Notes: generated from the letters alone by a model not told the origin. DNA of 33,961 nucleotides from Akkermansia sp. (GCA_030531305.1 JAUNNT010000023.1:1-33961), one strand, 5' to 3'; shown: positions 17,469 to 24,369, counted from the first letter of the stretch. Translations and numbers: made by a program.

Positions 17469-18758
17469 TTATTGCAGGGGAAGGATGACGCTGCCGCAGA
17501 GCTCGCCGCCGATGAACGGGGAATTCTGCGTGCCGCACGCCAGCTGCGCCGCCTGCACCGTGCCGCATGCCGACGGATCGAACAGCATGAGCGGCGCCAC
17601 GCGCGGCTCGTCGTACCCGTCCACCGGCTGCACGATGCCGCAGGGCGCCGTGGAGCACGCGCGCACCAGCTCCGCCCACGTGAGCAGGCCCGGCTTCACC
17701 AGGTGGGTGTAGAGCGCGGGCAGGAAGTGGTCCAGCACGGCCATGCCGTGGGGCGCGGTGATGAAATCCTGCTTCTTGGCGAAGGGGATGCAGGGCGTGT
17801 GGTCGCTCACAATGCAGTCGATGGTGCCGTCCTTCACGCCGGCTATGAGGGCCTCGCAGTCGCGGCGCTCGCGCAGCGGGGGCAGCACCTTGTAGTTGGT
17901 GTCGTAGTTGCCCACGTCCTCGTGCGTGAACAGCAGGTGGTGGAGGGCGACCTCCGCGGTCACCTTCTGCCCGGCGGCCTTGGCGCGGCGGATGATATCC
18001 ACGCCTTCCGCGGTGCTGACGGTCTGGATGTGGATGCGCGCGCCGGCGTCTGCGGCGAGGCGGAGGAGGGTCTCGATACCGATTTCCTCGGCGCATGCGG
18101 GGGTGCCGTGCAGGCCGAGGCGGTACGAGGTGGCGCCGGGGTGCATGTACGTGTTGCGGGTGAGCTCCGGCACATCGCCGCGGATGGCGAGCACCATGTC
18201 CAGCTCCGCCACGTACTTCATCACGCGGTGGAGGGTGAGCAGGTTGGCGGGCACGTGCTCGGCATCGCTGAGGATGCGCACGCCGCGGGCGGCGAGGGTG
18301 TTGTACGGGGCCTGCTGCTCGCCGCCCATGCCGAGCGTGATGCAGCCGGCGGCGTACATCTCCGCGGAGGAGCGCTGCTCCACGGCGTCGCGGAAGCTGT
18401 CCAGGTTCGGCGCGCTGTCGAAGCAGAAGCCGCGGGTGGGCATCACCAGCATGGCCCACACGCCGCCGTTGGTGGCGGCCTGGCCCGTGCGGTTAACGGA
18501 CTCGCGCTTGCTGCGCCCGCTGATTTCCACCTTGGCGTGCATATCGAACAGGGCGGGCAGCAGCAGCTTGCCCGCGGCGTCGATCACCTGCGCGCCCTGC
18601 GGCACGGGCAGCTTGCCCGCGGGCTCGCAGCGCTCCACGCCCGTGAGCGTGATGCCGTCCAGCTGCGGGTGCTTGCCGTCCTCGCAGGTGGTGAGGGACA
18701 AATCGTACTTCTCCCCGGAGATGGCCCAGGTGGCGTTTTTGATGATGGTGTCAGTCAT
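17469..18758 (-). CDS. pyrC': Pseudo-dihydroorotase (PyrC'), catalytically inactive partner of aspartate transcarbamoylase
   Basis: 429-aa member of the dihydroorotase/amidohydrolase family that retains the fold: TAEVALHHLLFT (268-279), NYKVLPPLRERRD (288-300), IVSDHTPC (316-323). The metal site is broken. The canonical HxH is H74-A-K76, the HCED motif is absent (MVLAIRGDVPEL, 188-199), and the HVS motif is HIQTVST (243-249), so three of the four metal-binding His are lost. Asp319 remains. Such pyrC' products hold class A aspartate transcarbamoylase in dodecamers, for example in Pseudomonas. Its start overlaps the pyrB stop by 8 nt, as expected for equimolar subunits. A functional dihydroorotase must lie elsewhere. 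Confidence 0.88.
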   Translation of the reverse strand: MTDTIIKNATWAISGEKYDLSLTTCEDGKHPQLDGITLTGVERCEPAGKLPVPQGAQVIDAAGKLLLPALFDMHAKVEISGRSKRESVNRTGQAATNGGVWAMLVMPTRGFCFDSAPNLDSFRDAVEQRSSAEMYAAGCITLGMGGEQQAPYNTLAARGVRILSDAEHVPANLLTLHRVMKYVAELDMVLAIRGDVPELTRNTYMHPGATSYRLGLHGTPACAEEIGIETLLRLAADAGARIHIQTVSTAEGVDIIRRAKAAGQKVTAEVALHHLLFTHEDVGNYDTNYKVLPPLRERRDCEALIAGVKDGTIDCIVSDHTPCIPFAKKQDFITAPHGMAVLDHFLPALYTHLVKPGLLTWAELVRACSTAPCGIVQPVDGYDEPRVAPLMLFDPSACGTVQAAQLACGTQNSPFIGGELCGSVILPLQ

Positions 18759-19680
18759 TGTTCTGGGTCTGGGGTGTGAGGTGGTAAAGGATGCTCATGC
18801 GGGCGGCGATGCCGTTCTCCACCTGGTTGCACACCAGGCAGTTCCGGTACTCCATGGCGGCGTCGCACAGCTCCACGCCGCGGTTGACGGGGCCGGGGTG
18901 CATGATGCCCAGGTCCAGGTCGTCGATGATTTTCAGGCGCTCCTCGGTCACGCCGAACGCCTGGTGGTAGTCCCCCGCCGGGAAGAACGGCGTGTCGATG
19001 CGCTCGTTCTGCACGCGCAGCAGGTAGATGACATCCGGCTTCCAGTCGAACACCTCGTCCCAGTTGGTGAAGCGCGGGATGCCCGTGTGCGCCTGCAGCG
19101 GCACCAGCGGGCCGGGGCCCATGTAAGCCACCTGCGCACCGAGGCGCTGCAGGATGGTGCTGGTGGAGCGCGCCACGCGCGAGTGCAGGATATCGCCGAT
19201 GATGACCACGCGCTTCCCCGCCACCGTGCCGTACTTCTCGCGGATGGTGAAGGCGTCCAGGAAAGCCTGGCTGGGGTGCGCGTGCGCGCCGTCCCCGGCG
19301 TTGATGACGGCGGCCTTGCAGTGGCGGGCGATGACATCCGGGATGCCGCTGTTCTTGTGGCGCACGATGATGTAGTCCATCTTCATGCTCATGAGCGTGT
19401 CGATGGTGTCGTGCACGCTCTCGCCCTTGACCACGCTGGAGGTGCCCACGGTGAACGTGGTGACATCCGCGGAGAGGCGGTGCGCGGCCACCTCGAAGGA
19501 CGAGCGGGTGCGCGTGCTCGGCTCGTAGAAGAGAGTCAACACGGACTTGCCCTTGAGCGCGGGAACCTTCTTCACGCTCTTGGTGAAGATGTCCTTCATC
19601 GCCGTGGCGGAATCCAGGATCGTGTTGATCTCCTCGTCGCTCAGAGACCCGATGGTGATTAAATCCTTTCTCGGCTTCAT
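18751..19680 (-). CDS. pyrB: Aspartate carbamoyltransferase catalytic subunit
   Basis: Transfers carbamoyl from carbamoyl phosphate to aspartate, the committed step of pyrimidine synthesis. Carbamoyl-phosphate motif STRTRSSFE (55-63), the 80s loop with SSVVKGES (81-88), HPSQ (135-138), and aspartate-site HPGPVNRGVE (261-270) are all intact. Length 309 aa is standard. Start ATG 19680 has a good Shine-Dalgarno, AGGAG, 8 nt upstream, supplied by the 3' end of a GGATTA hexamer tract. It lies between pyrR and pyrC' and overlaps the latter. No regulatory subunit pyrI is seen, which fits a PyrB-PyrC' complex. Confidence 0.97.
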   Translation of the reverse strand: MKPRKDLITIGSLSDEEINTILDSATAMKDIFTKSVKKVPALKGKSVLTLFYEPSTRTRSSFEVAAHRLSADVTTFTVGTSSVVKGESVHDTIDTLMSMKMDYIIVRHKNSGIPDVIARHCKAAVINAGDGAHAHPSQAFLDAFTIREKYGTVAGKRVVIIGDILHSRVARSTSTILQRLGAQVAYMGPGPLVPLQAHTGIPRFTNWDEVFDWKPDVIYLLRVQNERIDTPFFPAGDYHQAFGVTEERLKIIDDLDLGIMHPGPVNRGVELCDAAMEYRNCLVCNQVENGIAARMSILYHLTPQTQNND

Positions 19681-19690
19681 AAGTAAAACT

Positions 19691-19715
19691 CCTAATCCTA
19701 ATCTTAATCCTAATT
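19691..19715. repeat. degenerate GGATTA hexamer tract (site 2), carries the pyrB ribosome-binding site
   Basis: On the minus strand: AATTAGGATTAAGATTAGGA, then TTAGGAG. It fills the pyrR-pyrB gap, and its last unit forms the AGGAG Shine-Dalgarno of pyrB. Confidence 0.8.
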
Positions 19716-20220
19716 AAAACTCGATTTTATCCTCCCCGTCCACTTCCCTAAGCCTCACGCATACCTCACCCGCACCCTTGGGTTCCACATGGAAACAAGA
19801 GTAGTTCGCCTCAATCGGCACCTCCCGCCCCTCCCGGTACGCCAGCGTCTGCAGCTCCACCCGCGCCGGGCGCCCGTACTCGAACAGCGCGTTCAGCGCC
19901 GCCCGGATGGTGCGCCCCGTGTACAGCACATCGTCCACCAGGATAACGTGCAGGTCATCCGTGGAGAACGGCAGGTACGATGACCGCAGCGGCAGCTTCT
20001 CCGCGCGCATGTCGAGGTCGTCGCGGTACAGCGAGATATCGATGGCGCCGTACAGGGCGTCGATTCCGCGTTCCCTGAGCCCGGCCACGAGGCGCTTGGC
20101 GAGCAAATCGCCGTGGCTCATCAGCCCGATGACCGCCAGCCGCTCCGCGCCCTCCGCGGCAATCCTCTCCACCCACGCAGAGATGGCGCTCTCTATCTCC
20201 TTTGCACCAATGCAGCCCAT
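19714..20220 (-). CDS. pyrR: PyrR bifunctional pyrimidine regulator / uracil phosphoribosyltransferase-like
   Basis: 168 aa of the type I phosphoribosyltransferase fold. The PRPP-binding loop LVDDVLYTGRTIRAALNAL is intact and IDISLYRDDL is the PyrR-specific flap. Downstream, the usual VLxDRGHRELPI region reads LAYREGREVPIEANY, and the N-terminal G-x-x-T-R-G motif reads GLMSHGD, so both the catalytic and RNA contacts deviate somewhat. The start at ATG 20220 was chosen because a longer frame would translate hexamer repeats. Position before pyrB is typical. In Firmicutes PyrR attenuates the pyr operon by binding mRNA; a candidate hairpin lies just upstream at 20259-20302. Confidence 0.92.
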   Translation of the reverse strand: MGCIGAKEIESAISAWVERIAAEGAERLAVIGLMSHGDLLAKRLVAGLRERGIDALYGAIDISLYRDDLDMRAEKLPLRSSYLPFSTDDLHVILVDDVLYTGRTIRAALNALFEYGRPARVELQTLAYREGREVPIEANYSCFHVEPKGAGEVCVRLREVDGEDKIEF

Positions 20221-20232
20221 ACGCAGAAAATT

Positions 20233-20258
20233 TCCTAATCTTAATCCTAATCCTAATT
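20233..20258. repeat. degenerate GGATTA hexamer tract (site 3)
   Basis: Minus strand GAATTAGGATTAGGATT, then AAGATTAGGAAA; it runs from the purE-pyrR hairpin to just before pyrR. Same family as sites 1 and 2. Confidence 0.8.
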
Positions 20259-20302
20259 CGCTCACACAGGATTATTCAGCCAGCTGAATAATCCTGTGAG
20301 CG
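20259..20302 (-). repeat. long hairpin over the purE stop codon, upstream of pyrR
   Basis: Perfect 16-bp stem (arms 20265-20280 and 20283-20298) extended by CGCT/AGCG past a 2-nt bulge. The purE stop TAA is in the 3' arm on the minus strand. There is no T-run, so it is not an intrinsic terminator. The 3' arm holds AATCCTGTG, which fits the first nine positions of the PyrR-binding consensus ARUCCNGNG. Confidence 0.75.
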
Positions 20303-20679
20303 GCCATAGCCGCGTTGAGCGGTGTCTTCTTGTGCAGTCCCACCGTGAGCGCGGGCACGCCGCCCGGCAGCTGGGAGATGGCCAGCAGCGCATCAATGCC
20401 GTTGAGCGGGCCGCACGGCACCGGCACGCCGATGACCGGCAGCGACGTGTTCATCACCACCACGCCCGGCAGCGCCGCGGAAAGCCCTGCCACACACAGC
20501 AGAACCGCCTTCGTCTTGGCCGCCTCCAGCCCCTTCAGGTAGTCGATGAGCCCCGGCAAATCCCGGTGCGCGGAATACACCACCTCCTCATGCTCCACTC
20601 CGTGCTCCGCAAAATACACCCGCGCCGGCTCCATAAAGGGCAGGTCGCTCTTGCTACCGTAAATTGTGATAACCTTCAT
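20272..20679 (-). CDS. purE: PurE-like N5-CAIR mutase / AIR carboxylase, short variant
   Basis: 135 aa. IYGSKSDLPFM (6-16) is the phosphate-binding motif, SAHRDLPGL the second motif with the key His, and GIDALLAISQLPGGVPALTVG matches the PurE C-terminal core. Two points differ from E. coli PurE: the AAHLPG motif is SAALPG, lacking the second conserved His, and the chain stops right after the core helix (AAHRIIQLAE), about 30 residues short. It may be a divergent class between PurE I and II, or a PurE-like paralogue. Start ATG 20679 follows a promoter whose -10 ends 10 nt upstream. pyrR lies 51 nt downstream across the long hairpin. Confidence 0.85.
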   Translation of the reverse strand: MKVITIYGSKSDLPFMEPARVYFAEHGVEHEEVVYSAHRDLPGLIDYLKGLEAAKTKAVLLCVAGLSAALPGVVVMNTSLPVIGVPVPCGPLNGIDALLAISQLPGGVPALTVGLHKKTPLNAAMAAHRIIQLAE

Positions 20680-20689
20680 ACCGACCGCC

Positions 20690-20718
20690 ACTTTACCACA
20701 CCAACCGCCACAGCGCAA
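20690..20718 (-). promoter_or_regulatory. promoter of purE
   Basis: TTGCGC (20718-20713), a 17-nt spacer and TGG-TAAAGT (hexamer 20695-20690), leaving a leader of about 3-4 nt before ATG 20679. Confidence 0.6.
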
Positions 20719-20719
20719 C

Positions 20720-20745
20720 AAAAAACGCGCGTGTACGTACGCGCG
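20720..20745 (-). terminator. intrinsic terminator just upstream of the purE promoter
   Basis: Perfect 7-bp stem CGCGCGT / ACGCGCG with a 6-nt loop and six T on the minus strand, directly before the purE -35. It would stop minus-strand transcripts coming from the hairpin array or from past the uracil-DNA glycosylase gene. Confidence 0.8.
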
Positions 20746-20788
20746 AGGCGGATTTGCGACCTACAATTTGCGATTATTGCCGTCCCAT

Positions 20789-20819
20789 AAAAACGCTCGC
20801 AGAGGAGCCACCCTTGGCG
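20789..20819 (-). repeat. terminator-like dispersed repeat, copy 3
   Basis: Minus strand GCGCCAAGGGTGG, then GCTC-CTCTGC-GAGC and GTTTTTAT. It matches copy 1 (6816) in all core positions but three, and continues into similar flanking DNA (CTAATCCACCCCGC on the plus strand against TGTATCCACACCGC at copy 2). Confidence 0.7.
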
Positions 20820-20859
20820 CTAATCCACCCCGCGCCCGTCTTCGCGCGTTGCGCTACGC

Positions 20860-21060
20860 CGAGACAGGCAAGGCGGGGTTCCGTTAATGGAAATGCGGAG
20901 GGGGACACCCCCCACGCTCCCGCGTGGGGCTAAATTTGAGTTCGCCACCTGGGTGGCTCTATTAGAGCGCGCCGAACGGCGCGGTAAGGGCGATTAGCCA
21001 GCCACGTATGTGGCTGCCCGTAGGGTGAGGGCGCGATGGGGCGCGCCCGACGTTTTTTTT
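20860..21060 (+). ncRNA. hairpin array B, possible structured RNA
   Basis: Successive hairpins on the plus strand: CCCCACGC-TCC-GCGTGGGG (about 20908-20927), GCCAC-CTGG-GTGGC (20944-20957), GCGC pair around CCGAACGG (20968-20983), AGCCAC-GTAT-GTGGCT (21000-21015), and a terminal GGGCGCG / CGCGCCC stem with eight T (21029-21060). No named RNA family fits. No promoter was found for it, so transcription is inferred only from the terminator. Confidence 0.4.
21029..21060 (+). terminator. intrinsic terminator ending hairpin array B
   Basis: Seven-bp stem GGGCGCG / CGCGCCC, 6-nt loop, then GACG and eight T. It ends 10 nt before the miaA -35 box. Confidence 0.75.
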
Positions 21061-21069
21061 GCAAAAAAG

Positions 21070-21099
21070 TCGTGCATTGGCGGGATTTCGTGGTTATAT
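21070..21099 (+). promoter_or_regulatory. promoter of miaA
   Basis: TCGTGC (21070-21075), 18-nt spacer and TGG-TTATAT (21094-21099) followed by GGGAATAG. The block GTGCATT...GTG(C/G)TTAtA-GGG recurs before the genes at 24323 and 32828. Confidence 0.6.
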
Positions 21100-21115
21100 G
21101 GGAATAGAGCATCGC

Positions 21116-22021
21116 ATGAACGCCGCCATCCAGCCCATATTCATCCTCGGCCCCACGGGATCGGGGAAGTCTGCCGTGGCGGTGGAGCTGGCGGAGCTGC
21201 TGGGGGAAGCGGAGATTGTGAGCGCGGATGCGTACCAGGTGTATCGCGAGCTGCCCGTCCTCACCGCCGCGCCAAGTTCGGAGGAGCGCGCGCGCGTGCC
21301 GCACCACCTGGTGGGGTTCATGGGGGTGGAGGAGAACAACGATGCCGCCCTGCACGCCCGCCGCGCGCTGCAGGCCATCCAAGACATCGCCGCGCGCGGC
21401 AGGCGGGCCATCGTCACGGGCGGCTCCGGGCTGTACGTGAAATTCATCAGCCACGGCATCTCCCCCGCGCCGCCAAGCGACCCCGCCCTGCGCGCGGAAC
21501 TGCAGGCCCTGCCTCTGGAGGAAGCGGTGCGGCGGCTGCAGGAGGCCGACCCCGCGGGCGCGGCCGCCACCAACCTGCAGAACCCTCGCTACGTGGTGCG
21601 CAACCTGGAGATTGTGCTGCTGGGCGGCAAGCCGCTCTCATACTGGCAGCAGAACTGGCAACACGGGCCGGCCGGGCCGGGGTTCGTGATAGCGCGCGAC
21701 ACGGCGGAGCTGGATGCCCGCATTGCGCGCCGCACGGCGGCCATGCTGCGCGGCGGCGCGCTGGACGAGGTGCGCGCCGTGGCGGGAAAGGCCCTCTCCG
21801 CCACCGCGGCCAAGACGCTCGGCCTGCCGCAAATCATGCAACACCTGCAGGACGGCGCAGGCGGCACGGCGCAGCTGGAGGCAGATATCCGCCTGGCCAC
21901 GCGCCAGTACGCCAAGCGCCAGCGCACCTGGCTGCGCCGCGAGGACTGGCTCACCCCGCTTGCAGCGGATGCCGACGCCACGCCCGCAGAACTGGCGGCG
22001 CGCATCGCGCGGCAACTTTGA
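21116..22021 (+). CDS. miaA: tRNA dimethylallyltransferase
   Basis: Adds a dimethylallyl group to A37 of tRNAs reading codons beginning with U. P-loop GPTGSGKSAVA is at about 12-22; SADAYQVYRELPVLTAAP (about 37-54) is the DSxQVYRxLDIGTAKP motif, with Ala-Tyr replacing Ser-Met; GGSGLYVKF lies at about 102-110. The C-terminal RLATRQYAKRQRTWLRR motif is complete. Length 301 aa is normal. ATG 21116 was chosen because the fold begins there and it sits 16 nt after the -10; the earlier in-frame ATG 21098 overlaps the -10 box. No hfq follows; the gene is alone and convergent with the uracil-DNA glycosylase gene. Confidence 0.96.
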   Translation: MNAAIQPIFILGPTGSGKSAVAVELAELLGEAEIVSADAYQVYRELPVLTAAPSSEERARVPHHLVGFMGVEENNDAALHARRALQAIQDIAARGRRAIVTGGSGLYVKFISHGISPAPPSDPALRAELQALPLEEAVRRLQEADPAGAAATNLQNPRYVVRNLEIVLLGGKPLSYWQQNWQHGPAGPGFVIARDTAELDARIARRTAAMLRGGALDEVRAVAGKALSATAAKTLGLPQIMQHLQDGAGGTAQLEADIRLATRQYAKRQRTWLRREDWLTPLAADADATPAELAARIARQL

Positions 22022-22024
22022 CAC

Positions 22025-22051
22025 GCCCGCGGGAACGGCGGGCTATTTCTT
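22025..22051 (+). terminator. weak terminator after miaA
   Basis: Six-bp stem GCCCGC / GCGGGC then TATTTCTT, 3 nt after the miaA stop and overlapping the end of the convergent gene. Confidence 0.45.
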
Positions 22052-22969
22052 GGGCAGGAAGAAGCCGCGCTGCTTGTCGGAAATGGGCAGGCCCACCATT
22101 TCCATGACGCGGAGCATCTCCTCCCACAGGCGGCGGCGCTCCGCGAGGTCGCTGGTGCGCAGCAGGTAGCTGGGGTGGTGGGTCACCACCACGGGCACGC
22201 CGTTGTAGGAATTCTCGCGGCCCTGGTAGTCGGAGAGCGGCAGGTTGCCGCCCTGCAGCAGGGCGCGCGCCACCACCACGCCGAAAGCCACTATCACCCT
22301 GGGCTGCACCAGGCCGATTTCAAAGTCCAGCACGGGCATGCAGGCGCTGATTTCCTTTTGTGTGGCGGGGCGGGTGCTCACGGTCTGGCGCGGCTGGGAG
22401 GGGCGGAACTTCACGAGCGTGGTCAGGTACACATCGCCGCGGGTGAGCCCCATGGCCTTGAGCATGCCGTCCAGCTTCTCCCCCGCCGGGCCCTGCATGG
22501 GGCGGCCGGATTTCTCCTCCTGGTAGCCGGGGATGTCGCCCACCATCATGATGTCGGCGTGGCGGTTGCCCTCGCCGAAGACGGGAGTCGCCTTCAGGGT
22601 GCCCAGCTTGCGCAGCGGCGGCCAATTGGGCAGGTGGCGGCGCATGGCTTCCCATGCCTCGTCCTCGTTGCGGCCGCCGGGGCGGAAGTAGGTCACCTCC
22701 GGCTCGTCCGTCTCCTTGGGTTCGGGTTTCCCGTCCAGGCTCTCCCTGAGGGCGGACACGGCATCATACCCGCCTTCCTCGGCTGCGGGTTGCGCGGCCT
22801 GCGGCTGCGGCGCGCCGGATGGCGCGGCCACCACGCGGGGCGCGCCGTTGCGGGCGGCAATCATCCACCCGCGCAGGACCGCGCGCGCATCGTCGTCCAC
22901 AGGCTGGCGCAGGACGCCCTGCCGCTGCAGGCCGCCCAGGTAGTCCATCACCATGTCGCGCGCATCCAT
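22043..22969 (-). CDS. Family-4-like uracil-DNA glycosylase lacking the Fe-S cysteines
   Basis: 308 aa. The C-terminal 190 residues match family 4: VFGEGNRHADIMMVGDIPG (about 130-148) with EEKSGRPMQGPAG, a YLTTLVKFRP block (181-190) and HHPSYLLR (264-271). In the family four Cys hold a 4Fe-4S cluster. Here the CxxC before VFGEG is missing (LRKLGTLKATP), the KCRP Cys is Phe (KFRP, 187-190), and only Cys210 remains, so no cluster can form. The N-terminal 100 residues are a low-complexity Ala/Pro linker after a small helical domain. It probably still removes uracil from DNA, but this is untested. It has a consensus promoter and a start at ATG 22969. Confidence 0.85.
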   Translation of the reverse strand: MDARDMVMDYLGGLQRQGVLRQPVDDDARAVLRGWMIAARNGAPRVVAAPSGAPQPQAAQPAAEEGGYDAVSALRESLDGKPEPKETDEPEVTYFRPGGRNEDEAWEAMRRHLPNWPPLRKLGTLKATPVFGEGNRHADIMMVGDIPGYQEEKSGRPMQGPAGEKLDGMLKAMGLTRGDVYLTTLVKFRPSQPRQTVSTRPATQKEISACMPVLDFEIGLVQPRVIVAFGVVVARALLQGGNLPLSDYQGRENSYNGVPVVVTHHPSYLLRTSDLAERRRLWEEMLRVMEMVGLPISDKQRGFFLPKK

Positions 22970-22980
22970 CTTGCCCGCAA

Positions 22981-23008
22981 ATTCTACCAAACGCCCGGAA
23001 CATGTCAA
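22981..23008 (-). promoter_or_regulatory. promoter of the uracil-DNA glycosylase gene
   Basis: TTGACA (23008-23003), a 16-nt spacer and TGG-TAGAAT (22986-22981); 11 nt to ATG 22969. Confidence 0.75.
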
Positions 23009-23036
23009 CGCCCAATTCCGCGCGGGGAGTTGCGTG

Positions 23037-24323
23037 TCACCCGCCGATGGCGGGGCACCAGAATTCCGGGTAGAGGATGGGGGCGGCCACCTCGTCGTAC
23101 ATTTCCTCGGCGGGGCATGAGTATTCCCTGTCAACCGCGGTGCCCCGGGAATCGAAATTGGCAAGGACGAGCGCGCCAATGCAGGCCAGGATGGAGAGCA
23201 GGATGGCGGGAATGGCTAGGCGGCTGCGGCGGCGCGCGGGCTTTTCGGCGGGCAGGCCGGGCGGCAGCTCCGCATCCAGAGGCAGGGCGATGCCGCTGTC
23301 CGCGCCGCGGGAGACGAGCAAGCGGCAGCTCTTCCCGCGCGCCACGGCCTCGATGTCCTCGAAGCCCCACGTGACCCAGTAGCTCTCACCCGCCAACACC
23401 AGCACGCGGCGTTGCTCTTCATCGAAGAGGTAGGCGGTGGGCCGCATCTGCAGCGCCTTCCCGGTGGAGAGCGCGCGCAGGAGCTTCCCTCCAGGGTGCA
23501 GCAGGGTGGAGCCCAGCCTGTAGACCAGGTACACCAGGAAGATGAACAGAAACAGCTGGCCTCTCTCCATCTCGCCCCCGCTCCATACGGAATACCCAAG
23601 ATCCTTGCACAGCCACCAGGAGAGCACGGGCATGGCCAAGAGACCAAGTATTGCCAGCCAGGGCCTGCTGATGCGTGTCGCCAGGATGTCGTAGGCTTCC
23701 CGGCGTTGGGCGTACGTGAAATTCAGCGGGTGTGCGTGCGTGGCATCCACGGGCGGCGGCACGGTGCCGCCCTGCTTGCCCACACGCGCCTGAATCTCGC
23801 TGAAAACCTCCTCCCGCCGGGCATCGTCCAGGCCGTGCAGGGGAATCCCGAGCCCCCTGGTGGGGGCGACGATATTCAGGAAGCCGAGCTTGCGGTCCCA
23901 ATGCGGTTTGGACAGCAGGTGCCAGGCATAGTAGACGGAAGCGCGATCGTTTTCAAGCACCAGGCCATCGTCGGAGATTGTGAGTGTTGTCTCCTTCCCG
24001 GCAAGAAGGGGAACCTGCCGCTTGACCTGGCGTTTCACCATCCCGTGCCATGCAAGCTCCAGAATGGCCAGGCCCGCCGCCACGCCCACGCCCGCCGGAA
24101 TCATGTATGCCCTGCCGAAATCAAGCAAGAGGGATGCCAATCCCACCAGCGGGACAAGGAGAGCCAGCACCCTCATGCGCACCACCATAATCTGCCGCCG
24201 CACCAGCGCCGCCACAATGCGCGCCATCTCCTTCCCCTCCGGGTATTGCAGCTTGTACACCTTGCGGGCATCCGGAACAGCGGGCAAGCGGGGTGATTCA
24301 GGTTCTGTGGTGTTCTGGCACAT
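23037..24323 (-). CDS. YcxB-like domain membrane protein
   Basis: 428-aa protein with two similar halves. Each half has a pair of membrane segments (about 49-90 and 215-260), then a beta-rich soluble piece with YcxB-like features: LTISDDGLVLENDRASVYYAW (about 112-132; given by position) and YLFDEEQRRVLVLAGESYWVTW in the second half. A last membrane segment lies at about 370-390. YcxB-like proteins have no agreed function. ATG 24323 is chosen because it has a Shine-Dalgarno (GGAG, 6-nt spacing) and lies 16 nt after the -10, as in miaA; ATG 24335 and 24341 are earlier options that overlap or abut the -10. Confidence 0.7.
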   Translation of the reverse strand: MCQNTTEPESPRLPAVPDARKVYKLQYPEGKEMARIVAALVRRQIMVVRMRVLALLVPLVGLASLLLDFGRAYMIPAGVGVAAGLAILELAWHGMVKRQVKRQVPLLAGKETTLTISDDGLVLENDRASVYYAWHLLSKPHWDRKLGFLNIVAPTRGLGIPLHGLDDARREEVFSEIQARVGKQGGTVPPPVDATHAHPLNFTYAQRREAYDILATRISRPWLAILGLLAMPVLSWWLCKDLGYSVWSGGEMERGQLFLFIFLVYLVYRLGSTLLHPGGKLLRALSTGKALQMRPTAYLFDEEQRRVLVLAGESYWVTWGFEDIEAVARGKSCRLLVSRGADSGIALPLDAELPPGLPAEKPARRRSRLAIPAILLSILACIGALVLANFDSRGTAVDREYSCPAEEMYDEVAAPILYPEFWCPAIGG

Positions 24324-24339
24324 ACGTTTCTCCATACCC

Positions 24340-24369
24340 ATATAAGCACGAGTTCGGGGAAATGCACAA
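24340..24369 (-). promoter_or_regulatory. promoter of the YcxB-like gene
   Basis: TTGTGC (24369-24364), an 18-nt spacer and TGC-TTATAT (24345-24340), then GGGT-ATG. Nearly the same as the block before 32828. Confidence 0.65.

Larger units (their letters stand above)
20680..21115. other. gene-free stretch between purE and miaA
   Basis: Divergent promoters at both ends (purE minus, miaA plus). Between them lie a minus-strand terminator, repeat copy 3, a hairpin array and a plus-strand terminator. The terminators imply that something in the stretch is transcribed, at least on the plus strand. Confidence 0.75.

Noticed and set aside
17469..18758. Active dihydroorotase (pyrC)
   Set aside because: Three of four metal-binding His are missing, so the enzyme cannot hold the usual metal centre.
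20680..21060. Purine riboswitch or other named riboswitch before purE
   Set aside because: No match to a known aptamer was seen, and a consensus promoter lies between the hairpins and purE, giving almost no leader.
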